The position numbers and the translations under genes were made by a program. Source: Clostridium saccharobutylicum DSM 13864 (GTDB lineage: Bacteria; Bacillota; Clostridia; Clostridiales; Clostridiaceae). Taken from it: a stretch of DNA of 64,000 bases. Within the stretch, counting starts at the first letter, position 1. Each line of letters opens with the position of its first letter. The notes under the pieces are model-generated. The model saw only the letters and a program-made list of their open reading frames with translations. It had not been told where the DNA came from and ran no database searches. Below, one piece after another: positions 56,197 to 63,847 of the stretch. The DNA lies in the NCBI RefSeq assembly GCF_000473995.1, contig NC_022571.1:4371416-4435415 (forward strand), given 5' to 3'.

Positions 56197-56220
56197 AAGG
56201 CACAATCAAAAAATAATTTC
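56197..56220. repeat. Isolated family A left end before the permease gene
   Basis: TAAGGCACAATCAAAAAATAA with no partner end nearby; its inverted counterpart (GATTGTGCCTTA) is at about 57438-57450, beyond the permease gene. Confidence 0.6.
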
Positions 56221-56244
56221 TTTAAATTTAGGAAGGTATACTAT

Positions 56245-57048
56245 ATGTTTGAATTAAGTTTTATGCAAAATGCATTTATAGGTGGATTTATTGTTTCTAT
56301 TCTTTGTCCGTTCATTGGGCTTTTCATTGTACTTAGGCGTTATTCTATGATTGGGGATACTTTATCTCACTCATCATTTGCAGGTGTTGCAATTGGTCTT
56401 GTTATAGGTACAAATCCACTTTTAACTGCTTTTTTATTCACTACAATTTGTGCTCTTGTAATAGAATTTTTGCGTACTTATTATAAAAAATACGCTGAAC
56501 TTGTAATGTCAATTGTTTTAACTTTGAGTTTAGGTATAGCCATTATTTTAATAAGTACTGGTAAAGCTTCAGCTAAAGTAGATTCATTTTTATTCGGTAG
56601 CATTTTAACTGTTACAAAATCTGATATTGTTTTAATGAGTATAGTTGGCGGAATTTGTTTTCTAGCTCTTATATTTCTTTACAATAAATTGATTTATGTT
56701 ACTTTCGATGAAAATGCTGCAAAAACTACTGGTATAAATGTAAAACTGATTAATTATATATTTACTTTACTTGTTGGTGCTACAATTTCTCTATCAATAA
56801 GGGTTATGGGAATCCTTGTTGTTTCATCAATAATTGTAGTTCCAGTAGCAACCGCAATGCAATTAAAAAAAGGGTTCACTAAAACACTAATATTTTCAAT
56901 AATATTAGGATTTTTAGATGTTATGGCTGGACTTGTGCTATCTTACTATATTGATAGTGCTCCAGGAGGAACAATAGCACTAACTTCAGTTATAATGTTA
57001 CTTATAACACTATCATTTAAAAGATTCTGTAATTATGAATGTTCATAA
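56245..57048 (+). CDS. Metal (zinc/manganese-type) ABC transporter permease
   Basis: 267 residues, about eight membrane helices, ZnuB/AdcB family. Recognisable are CPFIGLFIVLRRYSMIGDTLSHSSFAGVAIG, the cytoplasmic loop contacting the ATPase, and SIRVMGILVVSSIIVVPVATAMQL. Start ATG with AGGAAGG upstream. The ATPase gene is 113 bases upstream. No substrate-binding lipoprotein gene is in this window, so ZnuA would be elsewhere. Confidence 0.9.
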   Translation: MFELSFMQNAFIGGFIVSILCPFIGLFIVLRRYSMIGDTLSHSSFAGVAIGLVIGTNPLLTAFLFTTICALVIEFLRTYYKKYAELVMSIVLTLSLGIAIILISTGKASAKVDSFLFGSILTVTKSDIVLMSIVGGICFLALIFLYNKLIYVTFDENAAKTTGINVKLINYIFTLLVGATISLSIRVMGILVVSSIIVVPVATAMQLKKGFTKTLIFSIILGFLDVMAGLVLSYYIDSAPGGTIALTSVIMLLITLSFKRFCNYECS

Positions 57049-57091
57049 TTATATAAACAACTTAAAATTTAAGATTATAGTGTAACCCACC

Positions 57092-57281
57092 GAAAGAAGC
57101 TGTATTCTTTTTCTCGGTTGCTAAATAATTGAGATGTGGATTTCTACCAGCAGAAATTGTTCAATTTCTGCATGCTCCTCAATCAAGTTGAGGACAAGCA
57201 AAAATCGAACAACTTCTACTGAAGAAATACCTACAGCTCAATTATACATGCAACGCTCCGAAAAAGAATACAGCTTCTTTC
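57092..57281. repeat. Family B long-hairpin element, copy 2
   Basis: 190 bp. A perfect 22 bp outer stem (GAAAGAAGCTG...CAGCTTCTTTC), an internal loop with CGGTTGC/GCAACG, then AATAATTGAG/CTCAATTAT, GGATTTCT/AGAAATAC and AGCAGAA...TTCTACT, with an apical CTCCTCAA...TTGAGGA hairpin. Opposite orientation to the next copy. Just after the permease stop. Confidence 0.85.
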
Positions 57282-57420
57282 TAGTTTGGATATATTACAA
57301 AACCTAAATTTACATCTATACTAGAAATCAGGAATATTTTTGTGTAGTAGACATTTGAAAATGAGCTGTTAAATGTTATTAATAGGTTTTATCACACTAA
57401 ACAGAAGAAGCATGTTTAAA

Positions 57421-57450
57421 TGGACTTGTTATTTATTTGATTGTGCCTTA
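57421..57450. repeat. Isolated family A right end
   Basis: GGACTTGTTATTTATTTGATTGTGCCTTA, identical in type to the right ends of complete copies. No left end within 150 bases; lies between the two family B elements. Confidence 0.6.
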
Positions 57451-57483
57451 TTAGCCTTATACTTTAAAATATATTCCTAACTA

Positions 57484-57675
57484 GAAATAAATGGTACTCT
57501 TTTGTGTAGTGTTACTTTGAGAAAATGACTATAGGATTTCTTTATCATAAGTTGTTCCATTCTTGCATGTTCCTTAACCTGTTTAAGGAACATGCAGGAA
57601 TGAGCACAACTTATGATGTTAGAAATCCAAAGTCATTTTCTCTAGTAACCGGAACAAAAGAGTACCATTTATTTC
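57484..57675. repeat. Family B long-hairpin element, copy 3
   Basis: 192 bp. Perfect 22 bp outer stem of unrelated sequence (GGTACTCTTTTGT/ACAAAAGAGTACC) to copies 1 and 2; GTTAC/GTAAC replaces GTTGC/GCAAC; then GAGAAAATGACT/AGTCATTTTCTC, GGATTTCT/AGAAATCC, CATAAGTTGT/ACAACTTATG and the apical TGCATGTTCCTTAA/TTAAGGAACATGCA. Ends 20 bases before the Fur gene stop. Confidence 0.85.
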
Positions 57676-57694
57676 GGTTGATCACATGATATAT

Positions 57695-58108
57695 TTAATG
57701 CTTTTTCTTACAATCTTTGCATATGCCTTTCATTATTAAATCATGATTAGTTAATGTAAATCCTGTTGTATTTTGAACCATTTCTTCTATCTGACTCATT
57801 GGACATGGAATTTCAACTTCCTTATGACATATATCACATTCTAAATAATGTCTGTGAGTCTTTCCTCTAAGTTTATATGCAAACACTCCATCATTAAGCG
57901 TTATTTTTTCAGTAATTTGCTTTTCTTCAAATAATTCTAATGTTCTATAAACAGTGCTTAAATTTATATTTATATTATTATCTCTATTAATTTGATATAT
58001 TTTTTCAGCAGATAAACTATTTTGTGAATTTTTTAATATATTTAATATTTCAACTCGTCCTTTAGTAATTTTAATACCTTTTTGTTTTAGAAATTCTTTT
58101 GGTTCCAT
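57695..58108 (-). CDS. Fur family metalloregulator (Zur/PerR/Fur type)
   Basis: 137 residues. Winged helix (KQKGIKITKGRVEILNILKNSQNSLSAEKIYQINRDNNININLSTVYRTLELFEE), hinge, then a dimerisation domain with THRHYLECDICHKEVEI and GICKDCKKKH, the two C-x2-C pairs of the structural zinc. Proximity to the metal ABC genes suggests Zur-like control, but sequence does not decide the metal. Start at the ATG with AGGGGAT. Confidence 0.87.
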   Translation of the reverse strand: MEPKEFLKQKGIKITKGRVEILNILKNSQNSLSAEKIYQINRDNNININLSTVYRTLELFEEKQITEKITLNDGVFAYKLRGKTHRHYLECDICHKEVEIPCPMSQIEEMVQNTTGFTLTNHDLIMKGICKDCKKKH

Positions 58109-58166
58109 TTTTATATCCCCTAACAACTAAATATTAAATATATTATATCATATATAAATAATTTCC

Positions 58167-58718
58167 CTAACTAAATATCATTTTTAATCCAAAACAAATT
58201 AATGCTGCTCCTCCAAACAAGTTTGCGTATTTGGTTATAAAATTTATCTTTTTAATATATTTACAAATAAAAAATGCTAGAGTACAAAAAAATAACGTAA
58301 TTAATCCAATTAAAATGGAATCAACGCAAAGTAATAAATTTAATGTAATTTTGTGAAATGCAGTAAATCCTATTACTAATGCATCTATACTAACTGATAT
58401 TCCTAATATTATGCATGTACTATTTTTTACAAGGCATTGGTTATCTTTTTCCTTAAATCCATCCATTATAATAATACTACCTACAATTGCCATGATTATT
58501 CCTCCTGCAATTTTAGGTATGCTAACAATATAAGTATCAAATAAATAACCTAGACTTCCTCCTGCGTATGTAAATAAAAATTGAAAAAATGCAAATGATA
58601 GTATAAATTTTATCTTATGTCTCCTAGTAAGTATTGGATTCAATCCAACACTTAAAGATACACCAAAAGCATCCATAGCTAATGCTATTCCTATAATTAT
58701 AACATCATATAAAATCAT
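58167..58718 (-). CDS. mntP: MntP-like manganese exporter (DUF204)
   Basis: 183 residues, six membrane helices in two repeats. Conserved acidic signatures are in ALAMDAFGVSLSVGL (helix 1) and ISVSIDALVIGFTAF (helix 4). Exports Mn2+ in characterised members. Start at the ATG after GGGAGAG; a GTG three codons earlier would sit on the ribosome site. Pairs with the Fur gene (59 bases). Confidence 0.85.
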   Translation of the reverse strand: MILYDVIIIGIALAMDAFGVSLSVGLNPILTRRHKIKFILSFAFFQFLFTYAGGSLGYLFDTYIVSIPKIAGGIIMAIVGSIIIMDGFKEKDNQCLVKNSTCIILGISVSIDALVIGFTAFHKITLNLLLCVDSILIGLITLFFCTLAFFICKYIKKINFITKYANLFGGAALICFGLKMIFS

Positions 58719-58798
58719 GATTTTCACTCTCCCTTCACATATTATAAATATATCAACTCGCCAATGTAAATTATCAACTTAATATATAATTCAGCATA

Positions 58799-58853
58799 AT
58801 TTAGATTTAGAATATAGCTTCTTTGGATAAGTTATATACTAAATCTAAATTCT
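58799..58853. repeat. Inverted repeat upstream of mntP
   Basis: TTAGATTTAGAATATA and TATATACTAAATCTAAATT face each other, about 15 bases apart, some 80 bases before mntP. May be an operator or leader hairpin. Between here and the pfp promoter I see nothing more. Confidence 0.4.
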
Positions 58854-58943
58854 AAATTGTTTATCCATATACTCTATAATAATAAAAATATTTTAGATAT
58901 ATGCAAAAAATTTATAAAAAAGCTTTTAATAATATTTTTTTTA

Positions 58944-58972
58944 TTGTATATTATTAAATAGAGTATTACGAT
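58944..58972 (+). promoter_or_regulatory. Putative promoter of pfp
   Basis: TTGTAT, 17 bases, TACGAT. Four of six in the second box. Predicted start near 58978, the first base of the hairpin described next. Confidence 0.4.
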
Positions 58973-58977
58973 AACTA

Positions 58978-59002
58978 AGTAGTATATCACATTTATACTA
59001 CT
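58978..59002 (+). promoter_or_regulatory. 5'-terminal hairpin in the pfp leader
   Basis: Perfect 9 bp stem AGTAGTATA/TATACTACT, seven-base loop, ending 17 bases before the Shine-Dalgarno GAGGAGG. A hairpin at the very 5' end could stabilise the mRNA; alternatively the palindrome is a repressor site. Confidence 0.5.
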
Positions 59003-59029
59003 CAGTTTAAACAACGAGGAGGAAGTTTC

Positions 59030-60247
59030 ATGTCAAATTGCATAGTAGCTCAATCAGGAGGTCCAACATCGGTAATCAATTCTAGTGTTGTAGGCCTTTT
59101 AAATGCGAATAAGAAACTTAAAGCTTTTGATAAAGTATATGGTGGTTTAAATGGTATTGAGGGTATATTGAACAAAAATATAATTGATCTTTCATCAATA
59201 TCAGATGAAGAAATAGATCATTTTAGATTTACTCCGTCATCAGGACTAGGTTCTTGTAGATATAAATTAAGTGATATAGATTCTTGTAGTCAAGAATATG
59301 AAAATCTAATTAACATTCTTAAAGAATATGATATAACATCATTTTTCTATGTTGGCGGTAATGATTCCATGGATACCATCGCTAAACTTTCAAAGTATGC
59401 AAGAATTAATAAAATTGATATAAAATTCATAGGTATTCCAAAAACTATTGATAATGATTTAATGTTCACTGATCATACTCCTGGTTTTGGTAGTGCAGCT
59501 AAATTTATTGGTACTTCTGTACTTGAAACCTATTTAGATGCATCTGTTTATGTCAACAATGGTATATTTATTCTAGAAACCATGGGAAGAGATACTGGCT
59601 GGTTAGCTGCATCAAGCTGCCTTGCAAAACTTGACAACAAATCAGTAGTTGATTTTATTTATCTTCCAGAATCTGCTTTTGATAAGGATCAATTTCTTAG
59701 AGATGTTAAACAAAGATTTGAAGAACAAAACAAAGTGTACATAGTAGTTTCTGAAGGTATAAGAGATAAAAATGGTAAGTTTATTTCTGAATTACAATGT
59801 TCGTCTCAAGATAAGTTCGGACATGCTCAACTAGGCGGAGTTGGGAATTACTTAAAAAACTTAATTATAGAATCAGGAATAACTTCACGAGTAAAATCAT
59901 TAGAACTTGGCATTCTTCAACGCTGTGCAATGCACTGTGCTTCATACACAGATTTAACAGAAGCGTTTAAAGTTGGTGAGTTAGCATTAATTCACGCTGC
60001 TGAAGGTGAAACTGGTAAGATGGTTGCAATTAACAGAGATTCAAACGAACCTTATACTGTATCATATTCTCTAGTTGATTCAGATAAGGTAGCTAATCAC
60101 GTAAGTTATTTCCCTAGTGAATGGATTAATGAAGCTGGTAACTTCGTAACTGAAGAAGCATATTCTTACTTTAAGCCTTTAATAAAGGATCTTCCTAATC
60201 TAGCACTTAAAGGTAACTTACCAAAATATAAAGTATTTAATCAATAA
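59030..60247 (+). CDS. pfp: PPi-type 6-phosphofructokinase
   Basis: 405 residues. N-terminal GGPTSVINSSVVGL, GGNDSMDT with the Asp that blocks ATP gamma-phosphate binding, and PKTIDNDL with Lys where ATP enzymes have Gly; both mark PPi as phosphoryl donor. MGRDTGWLAA and the substrate Arg in LQRCAMHCA complete the site. Reversibly converts fructose-6-phosphate to fructose-1,6-bisphosphate. Strong ribosome site GAGGAGG; ends in a strong terminator. Confidence 0.92.
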   Translation: MSNCIVAQSGGPTSVINSSVVGLLNANKKLKAFDKVYGGLNGIEGILNKNIIDLSSISDEEIDHFRFTPSSGLGSCRYKLSDIDSCSQEYENLINILKEYDITSFFYVGGNDSMDTIAKLSKYARINKIDIKFIGIPKTIDNDLMFTDHTPGFGSAAKFIGTSVLETYLDASVYVNNGIFILETMGRDTGWLAASSCLAKLDNKSVVDFIYLPESAFDKDQFLRDVKQRFEEQNKVYIVVSEGIRDKNGKFISELQCSSQDKFGHAQLGGVGNYLKNLIIESGITSRVKSLELGILQRCAMHCASYTDLTEAFKVGELALIHAAEGETGKMVAINRDSNEPYTVSYSLVDSDKVANHVSYFPSEWINEAGNFVTEEAYSYFKPLIKDLPNLALKGNLPKYKVFNQ

Positions 60248-60283
60248 ATTATAGATAAACAATTTAAACTTATTATATAATTT

Positions 60284-60300
60284 GCCGAAAGAAGCTGTAT
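60284..60300. repeat. Remnant of a family B outer arm
   Basis: CCGAAAGAAGCTGTAT is identical to the left arm of the 57.09 kb family B copy; nothing else of the element follows. Confidence 0.45.
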
Positions 60301-60304
60301 AAAT

Positions 60305-60345
60305 AATGGTGGTGTAAGATTAAATTAGCATCTTGCACCACCATT
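60305..60345 (+). terminator. Terminator of pfp
   Basis: 16-pair stem AATGGTGGTGTAAGAT/ATCTTGCACCACCATT (one G-U) with a nine-base loop, followed by AAAAATTCT. A single T run is weak but stem strength is high; acts from either strand. Confidence 0.75.
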
Positions 60346-60409
60346 AAAAATTCTATAATATTTAATGTGTCCTTATTACTGATTTTTAATAAATTTTGTA
60401 AAGCTTTTT

Positions 60410-61714
60410 TTATTTAAGTTTACCTGAAGAAATATCCTCTACGACATTTAAAAATAAATCTACTTCATCCTCTGTATTATACAATGCAAAACTTAATCTT
60501 ATCATTCCAAGCATTTTCTTTGAAGGATTCTCTAAAAATTCTTTTGCTTCTGCTTCACTTGCATGCATAAGTCTTCTACAATAAGGATGTGCACAGAACC
60601 ATCCATGTCTAACAGAAATACCTCTTTTTTTAGCTAAAATATTTGCTACATCATGATGATACATATTCTCTATATTAAATGTTGCTATTCCTAATCTATC
60701 ATCTATATTTACTGTATCGCCATAATTTATTACTTTTGGAATGTTGCTTAACCCATCTAAAGTATGCTTTAAAAGAATATCTTCATGCTTTTCAATATAC
60801 TCATATCCAATTGTGTTAATAACTCTTAGAGAATTAATTAGTGCCATTACTCCTAGAAAGTTTGGAGTACCTGCTTCATCTTTTTCTGGTGGAGAAAGAT
60901 AAGTAACTTTATTATCAAGTACTAAATCTACTGTTCCTCCACCTGCATAATCAGGATCTACATTTTCAAATTCTTGTTTCAAACCAATTATTACTCCAAT
61001 ACCAAATGGCGAATATATCTTGTGCGATGAAAAAACTAAAAAATCAATATCCTCATCTTCTGTTTCTCCAGAAATGTTAATCTTTCTATGGGGCACTAAT
61101 TGTGCACCATCTACAATTAATTTAGCATCATATCTATGAACTAGTTTTGCTATAGAATGAATATCATTAATATATCCTGTTACATTGGAGGCTCCAGTAA
61201 GAGATACATACTTTACCCTACCGTAATTCTTCTTTAGTTTTTGTTCCAATTCTTCAATCTTAAGCCTTCCTTGTTCATCGACTTCAACATAATCAACATT
61301 TCCTCTTTTTCTCCATGGTAAATCATTTGAGTGATGCTCCATTCTTGAAGTTATTACTATATCATTTTCTTCTTTTTTAAGGGTTCTAGCTAATTTATTA
61401 ATACCTTCTGTTGTATTATTTACATAAATGACTACATATTTATCTTTATTTTTTATATTAAAAAAATCCTTAATAAATCTTCTGGATTCTTGATACAAAT
61501 TAGTTGTTATTTCTGCTTTTTGACCAGTTCCTCTTCCTATCGAAGCATAAGTATTGCTTAATTTTTCAATATAATCAATGCTTGACTTAATAGGTGGAGT
61601 TGTAGCCGCATTATCAAAATTTATTCCATCTATGCAATGTCCATTTGAATCACATACTTTTTCATCTAATCCTATAAATAAATCTTTGATATTTTTTTTC
61701 TCTTTTATCCTCAT
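60410..61714 (-). CDS. Class V PLP-dependent aminotransferase/cysteine desulfurase-like
   Basis: 434 residues. Class V family: FDNAATTPP start, PLP lysine in LVFSSHKIYSPFGIGVI, PLP aspartate in LIVDGAQLVPHR, VSLTGASNVTG, and a Cys near the C-terminal HGWFCAHPYCRRL. SufS-type desulfurases use a Cys in a similar place, though this protein is longer and has a charged N-terminal 30 residues. No suf/isc genes nearby, so the substrate is open. Start at the third candidate Met, behind GGAGG at eight bases. Confidence 0.82.
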   Translation of the reverse strand: MRIKEKKNIKDLFIGLDEKVCDSNGHCIDGINFDNAATTPPIKSSIDYIEKLSNTYASIGRGTGQKAEITTNLYQESRRFIKDFFNIKNKDKYVVIYVNNTTEGINKLARTLKKEENDIVITSRMEHHSNDLPWRKRGNVDYVEVDEQGRLKIEELEQKLKKNYGRVKYVSLTGASNVTGYINDIHSIAKLVHRYDAKLIVDGAQLVPHRKINISGETEDEDIDFLVFSSHKIYSPFGIGVIIGLKQEFENVDPDYAGGGTVDLVLDNKVTYLSPPEKDEAGTPNFLGVMALINSLRVINTIGYEYIEKHEDILLKHTLDGLSNIPKVINYGDTVNIDDRLGIATFNIENMYHHDVANILAKKRGISVRHGWFCAHPYCRRLMHASEAEAKEFLENPSKKMLGMIRLSFALYNTEDEVDLFLNVVEDISSGKLK

Positions 61715-61994
61715 ATGCATCTCCTCCAATATATCTTATTCATTGGAGATATTTATTGTGCAATTTAAGTGAAAATCAAGGATTTGCCTATCTCCTTTTA
61801 ATTTTGAATTCTAAAAATAATTAATACTAACTTATAATTTTCTTTATAAATTTTATACTACCAATATCGAATATAATATATTCATATTTAAACAAAAATA
61901 TTTAAATTGTATTTCAAAATCCTGTACTATATATATTTATGCATTCATATTATTAAAGGTAACAATTAGTGATTTTTATTCATATATTTATATT

Positions 61995-62116
61995 TAAGCA
62001 TATTCAAAAAATAGTAAGTCACTCTGATAATAATCCCCATTAAGGAAGACATGCTTCCTTGCATAATAAAAATATACATTGAATAATAGACTCATTATTT
62101 TCTTTTATATGCCTTA
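61995..62116. repeat. Family A hairpin element, divergent
   Basis: AAGCATATTCAAAAAATAGTAAGTC to GACTCATTATTTTCTTTTATATGCC, about 120 bp with an internal GGAAGaCATGCTTCC hairpin. Ends 15 bases before the ribosome site of the next gene. The rest of the gap (61715-61994) shows a weak repeat near 61745-61795 and no gene. Confidence 0.65.
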
Positions 62117-62142
62117 TAATTAAGTTATTTGGAGGTAAATAA

Positions 62143-62616
62143 ATGAAACCTGACAAAAAATACATGTCTCAAATTAGTAAAAATGATACTAATGAATTTA
62201 ACTTTATTCCACCAGTATTTAATGCAAGCCTTTTTAGAGATGAAAGTCTAAAAAACAATAGCAACTATGATGATTACTCATCAAATTTATTTCCACCAGA
62301 AACACAATCTTCTGAAGCACGTTGTTGTTATAATGATTTTGACGATTATTCAAATGAAAATTCTAATACTACTTACAATAGCATCATGCCTAGCCCATTT
62401 GATATTTTAAGGAATTTTGATCTTGACTTAGATGAAACAACAGACTTAGAAAGAAATTGTTATAATACTGATGTAGATAAAATATATTTAGAAATCCAAC
62501 AAAACAATCCTGGTGTTTTATCTACATTATGTGAATATGGCATTCCATGCCCAATTTCTAAAGTAATTATTAAGCGTTTAATAAAATTATCGCTACTATA
62601 TTGCAATAAAAAATAG
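62143..62616 (+). CDS. Uncharacterised Asn/Asp-rich protein
   Basis: 157 residues, no family recognised. The N-terminal 100 residues are Asn/Asp/Ser/Tyr-rich and probably disordered. The C-terminal 50 residues look folded (DKIYLEIQQNNPGVLSTLCEYGIPCPISKVIIKRLIKLSLLYCNKK). Several cysteines (RCCYN, NCYN, LCEYGIPCP). The ATG has GGAGG seven bases upstream. Orphan gene right after a family A element. Confidence 0.65.
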   Translation: MKPDKKYMSQISKNDTNEFNFIPPVFNASLFRDESLKNNSNYDDYSSNLFPPETQSSEARCCYNDFDDYSNENSNTTYNSIMPSPFDILRNFDLDLDETTDLERNCYNTDVDKIYLEIQQNNPGVLSTLCEYGIPCPISKVIIKRLIKLSLLYCNKK

Positions 62617-62717
62617 TTAGTTGATTATATAATTTTGTTCAAAATTATTGATAGTATAAGATTTTTGATACAATGCCTAATAATCTAAATGTGTTAAATA
62701 AATAATTTCATTTATTT

Positions 62718-62864
62718 AGGCACAATCAAAAAAATAACAAGTCCATCTGTCAAGCTTATTTCATACCAGAGGAAGCTCGACTCTCTATGAGACTAATTTG
62801 CTTCCTTACCTGATGAAAAACAATCTTGGCATTTTGTACTTGTTCTTTTCTTTCATGTGCCTTA
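62718..62864. repeat. Family A hairpin element, long form
   Basis: About 147 bp: AGGCACAATCAAAAAAATAAC to GTTCTTTTCTTTCATGTGCC, arms extending to AAGTCCA/TGTACTT. Core contains CCTGATGAAAAA, shared with the 33.8 kb element. Confidence 0.75.
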
Positions 62865-62870
62865 AAATCT

Positions 62871-62911
62871 ACTTGAAAATTTCACATTCTATAAGTGTAG
62901 AATGTTCAAGT
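62871..62911 (-). terminator. Terminator after the TetR gene
   Basis: ACTTGAA...ACATTCTA paired with TAGAATGT...TTCAAGT, about 15 pairs, 24 bases past the TetR stop. Confidence 0.6.
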
Positions 62912-62934
62912 AATTTATGATATTTTTAATATTA

Positions 62935-63549
62935 TTAAACACCTATCATAGATAAAATTTTCTTAAATAATATTGGTTTTATGCTTTCAATATCCGTTGG
63001 TTCTTTTAAAATTATTGTTGTAAAGCATACGCTTCCAACTAATTCAATTATCATAAACAAAGTCATTTCAGCTTCATCTTTTTGAATGCCATAATTTGTT
63101 AAATTTCTAACAAAAATATCTAGAACATTTTTTATCTCATCATATTCTTTTGGCTTCATCATAGCTTTTCTATATAATCCCCATGAAATATTCTTGTTTA
63201 TAAGTTTAAGTAAAGATTTATTCTCCTTTAAATAACTTATTATATAGTCTAAAAAAAATAATGTTCTTTTTCTAAAATCGTCAATTCCTAAGCTATTTGC
63301 TTTCTTTAAGCCATCTTTTATGATTTCATTACTTTTTTGAAGAATTAATTGATCTAAGAGATCATATTTATCTTTGAAATATAAATAAAAAGTGCCTTTT
63401 GCAACACCTGCTAATTTTACAATATCATCTATAGCTGTTTTTTCTACTCCTCTTGTAACAAATAAATTATATCCAGCTAAAAGTATCTCTTTTTCCTTAA
63501 GCAATTTCTTTTTTGTAGTAATACTTATTTTTTTGTTTTTCAAAGTCAT
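62935..63549 (-). CDS. TetR family transcriptional regulator
   Basis: 204 residues. N-terminal helix-turn-helix (ILLAGYNLFVTRGVEKTAIDDIVKLAGVAKGTFYLYFKDKYDLLDQLI) typical of TetR; the C-terminal ligand domain is unassigned. Divergent from the ABC-F gene, which it may control. Start at the ATG behind GGAGG. Confidence 0.88.
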   Translation of the reverse strand: MTLKNKKISITTKKKLLKEKEILLAGYNLFVTRGVEKTAIDDIVKLAGVAKGTFYLYFKDKYDLLDQLILQKSNEIIKDGLKKANSLGIDDFRKRTLFFLDYIISYLKENKSLLKLINKNISWGLYRKAMMKPKEYDEIKNVLDIFVRNLTNYGIQKDEAEMTLFMIIELVGSVCFTTIILKEPTDIESIKPILFKKILSMIGV

Positions 63550-63847
63550 TTTACTCCTCCAAGTGCACATATCTTATATTATAAATCAAACATATCAATA
63601 ATCCAAATAAATCCATAATATATTTCTATTAATATGAAACTCTTGATTTTTCTTAAATTCTGTCTTATATCTTTACTAAAATTGATATAACAGATATAAA
63701 ATAGTATAATTATTAAAGAAAATTTAATTTTATGTATTTTGATAAATTCATACACTACTCTACTTTGTAACTATATATATTATAGTCTAATTAAAATTAA
63801 GAGTAGTATTATTCAATTTTTTTCATTTAACTACTGGAGGATAAAAA

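Noticed and set aside
61715..61994. T-box leader for the class V PLP enzyme
   Set aside because: The conserved T-box (GGTGGNACC) is absent.
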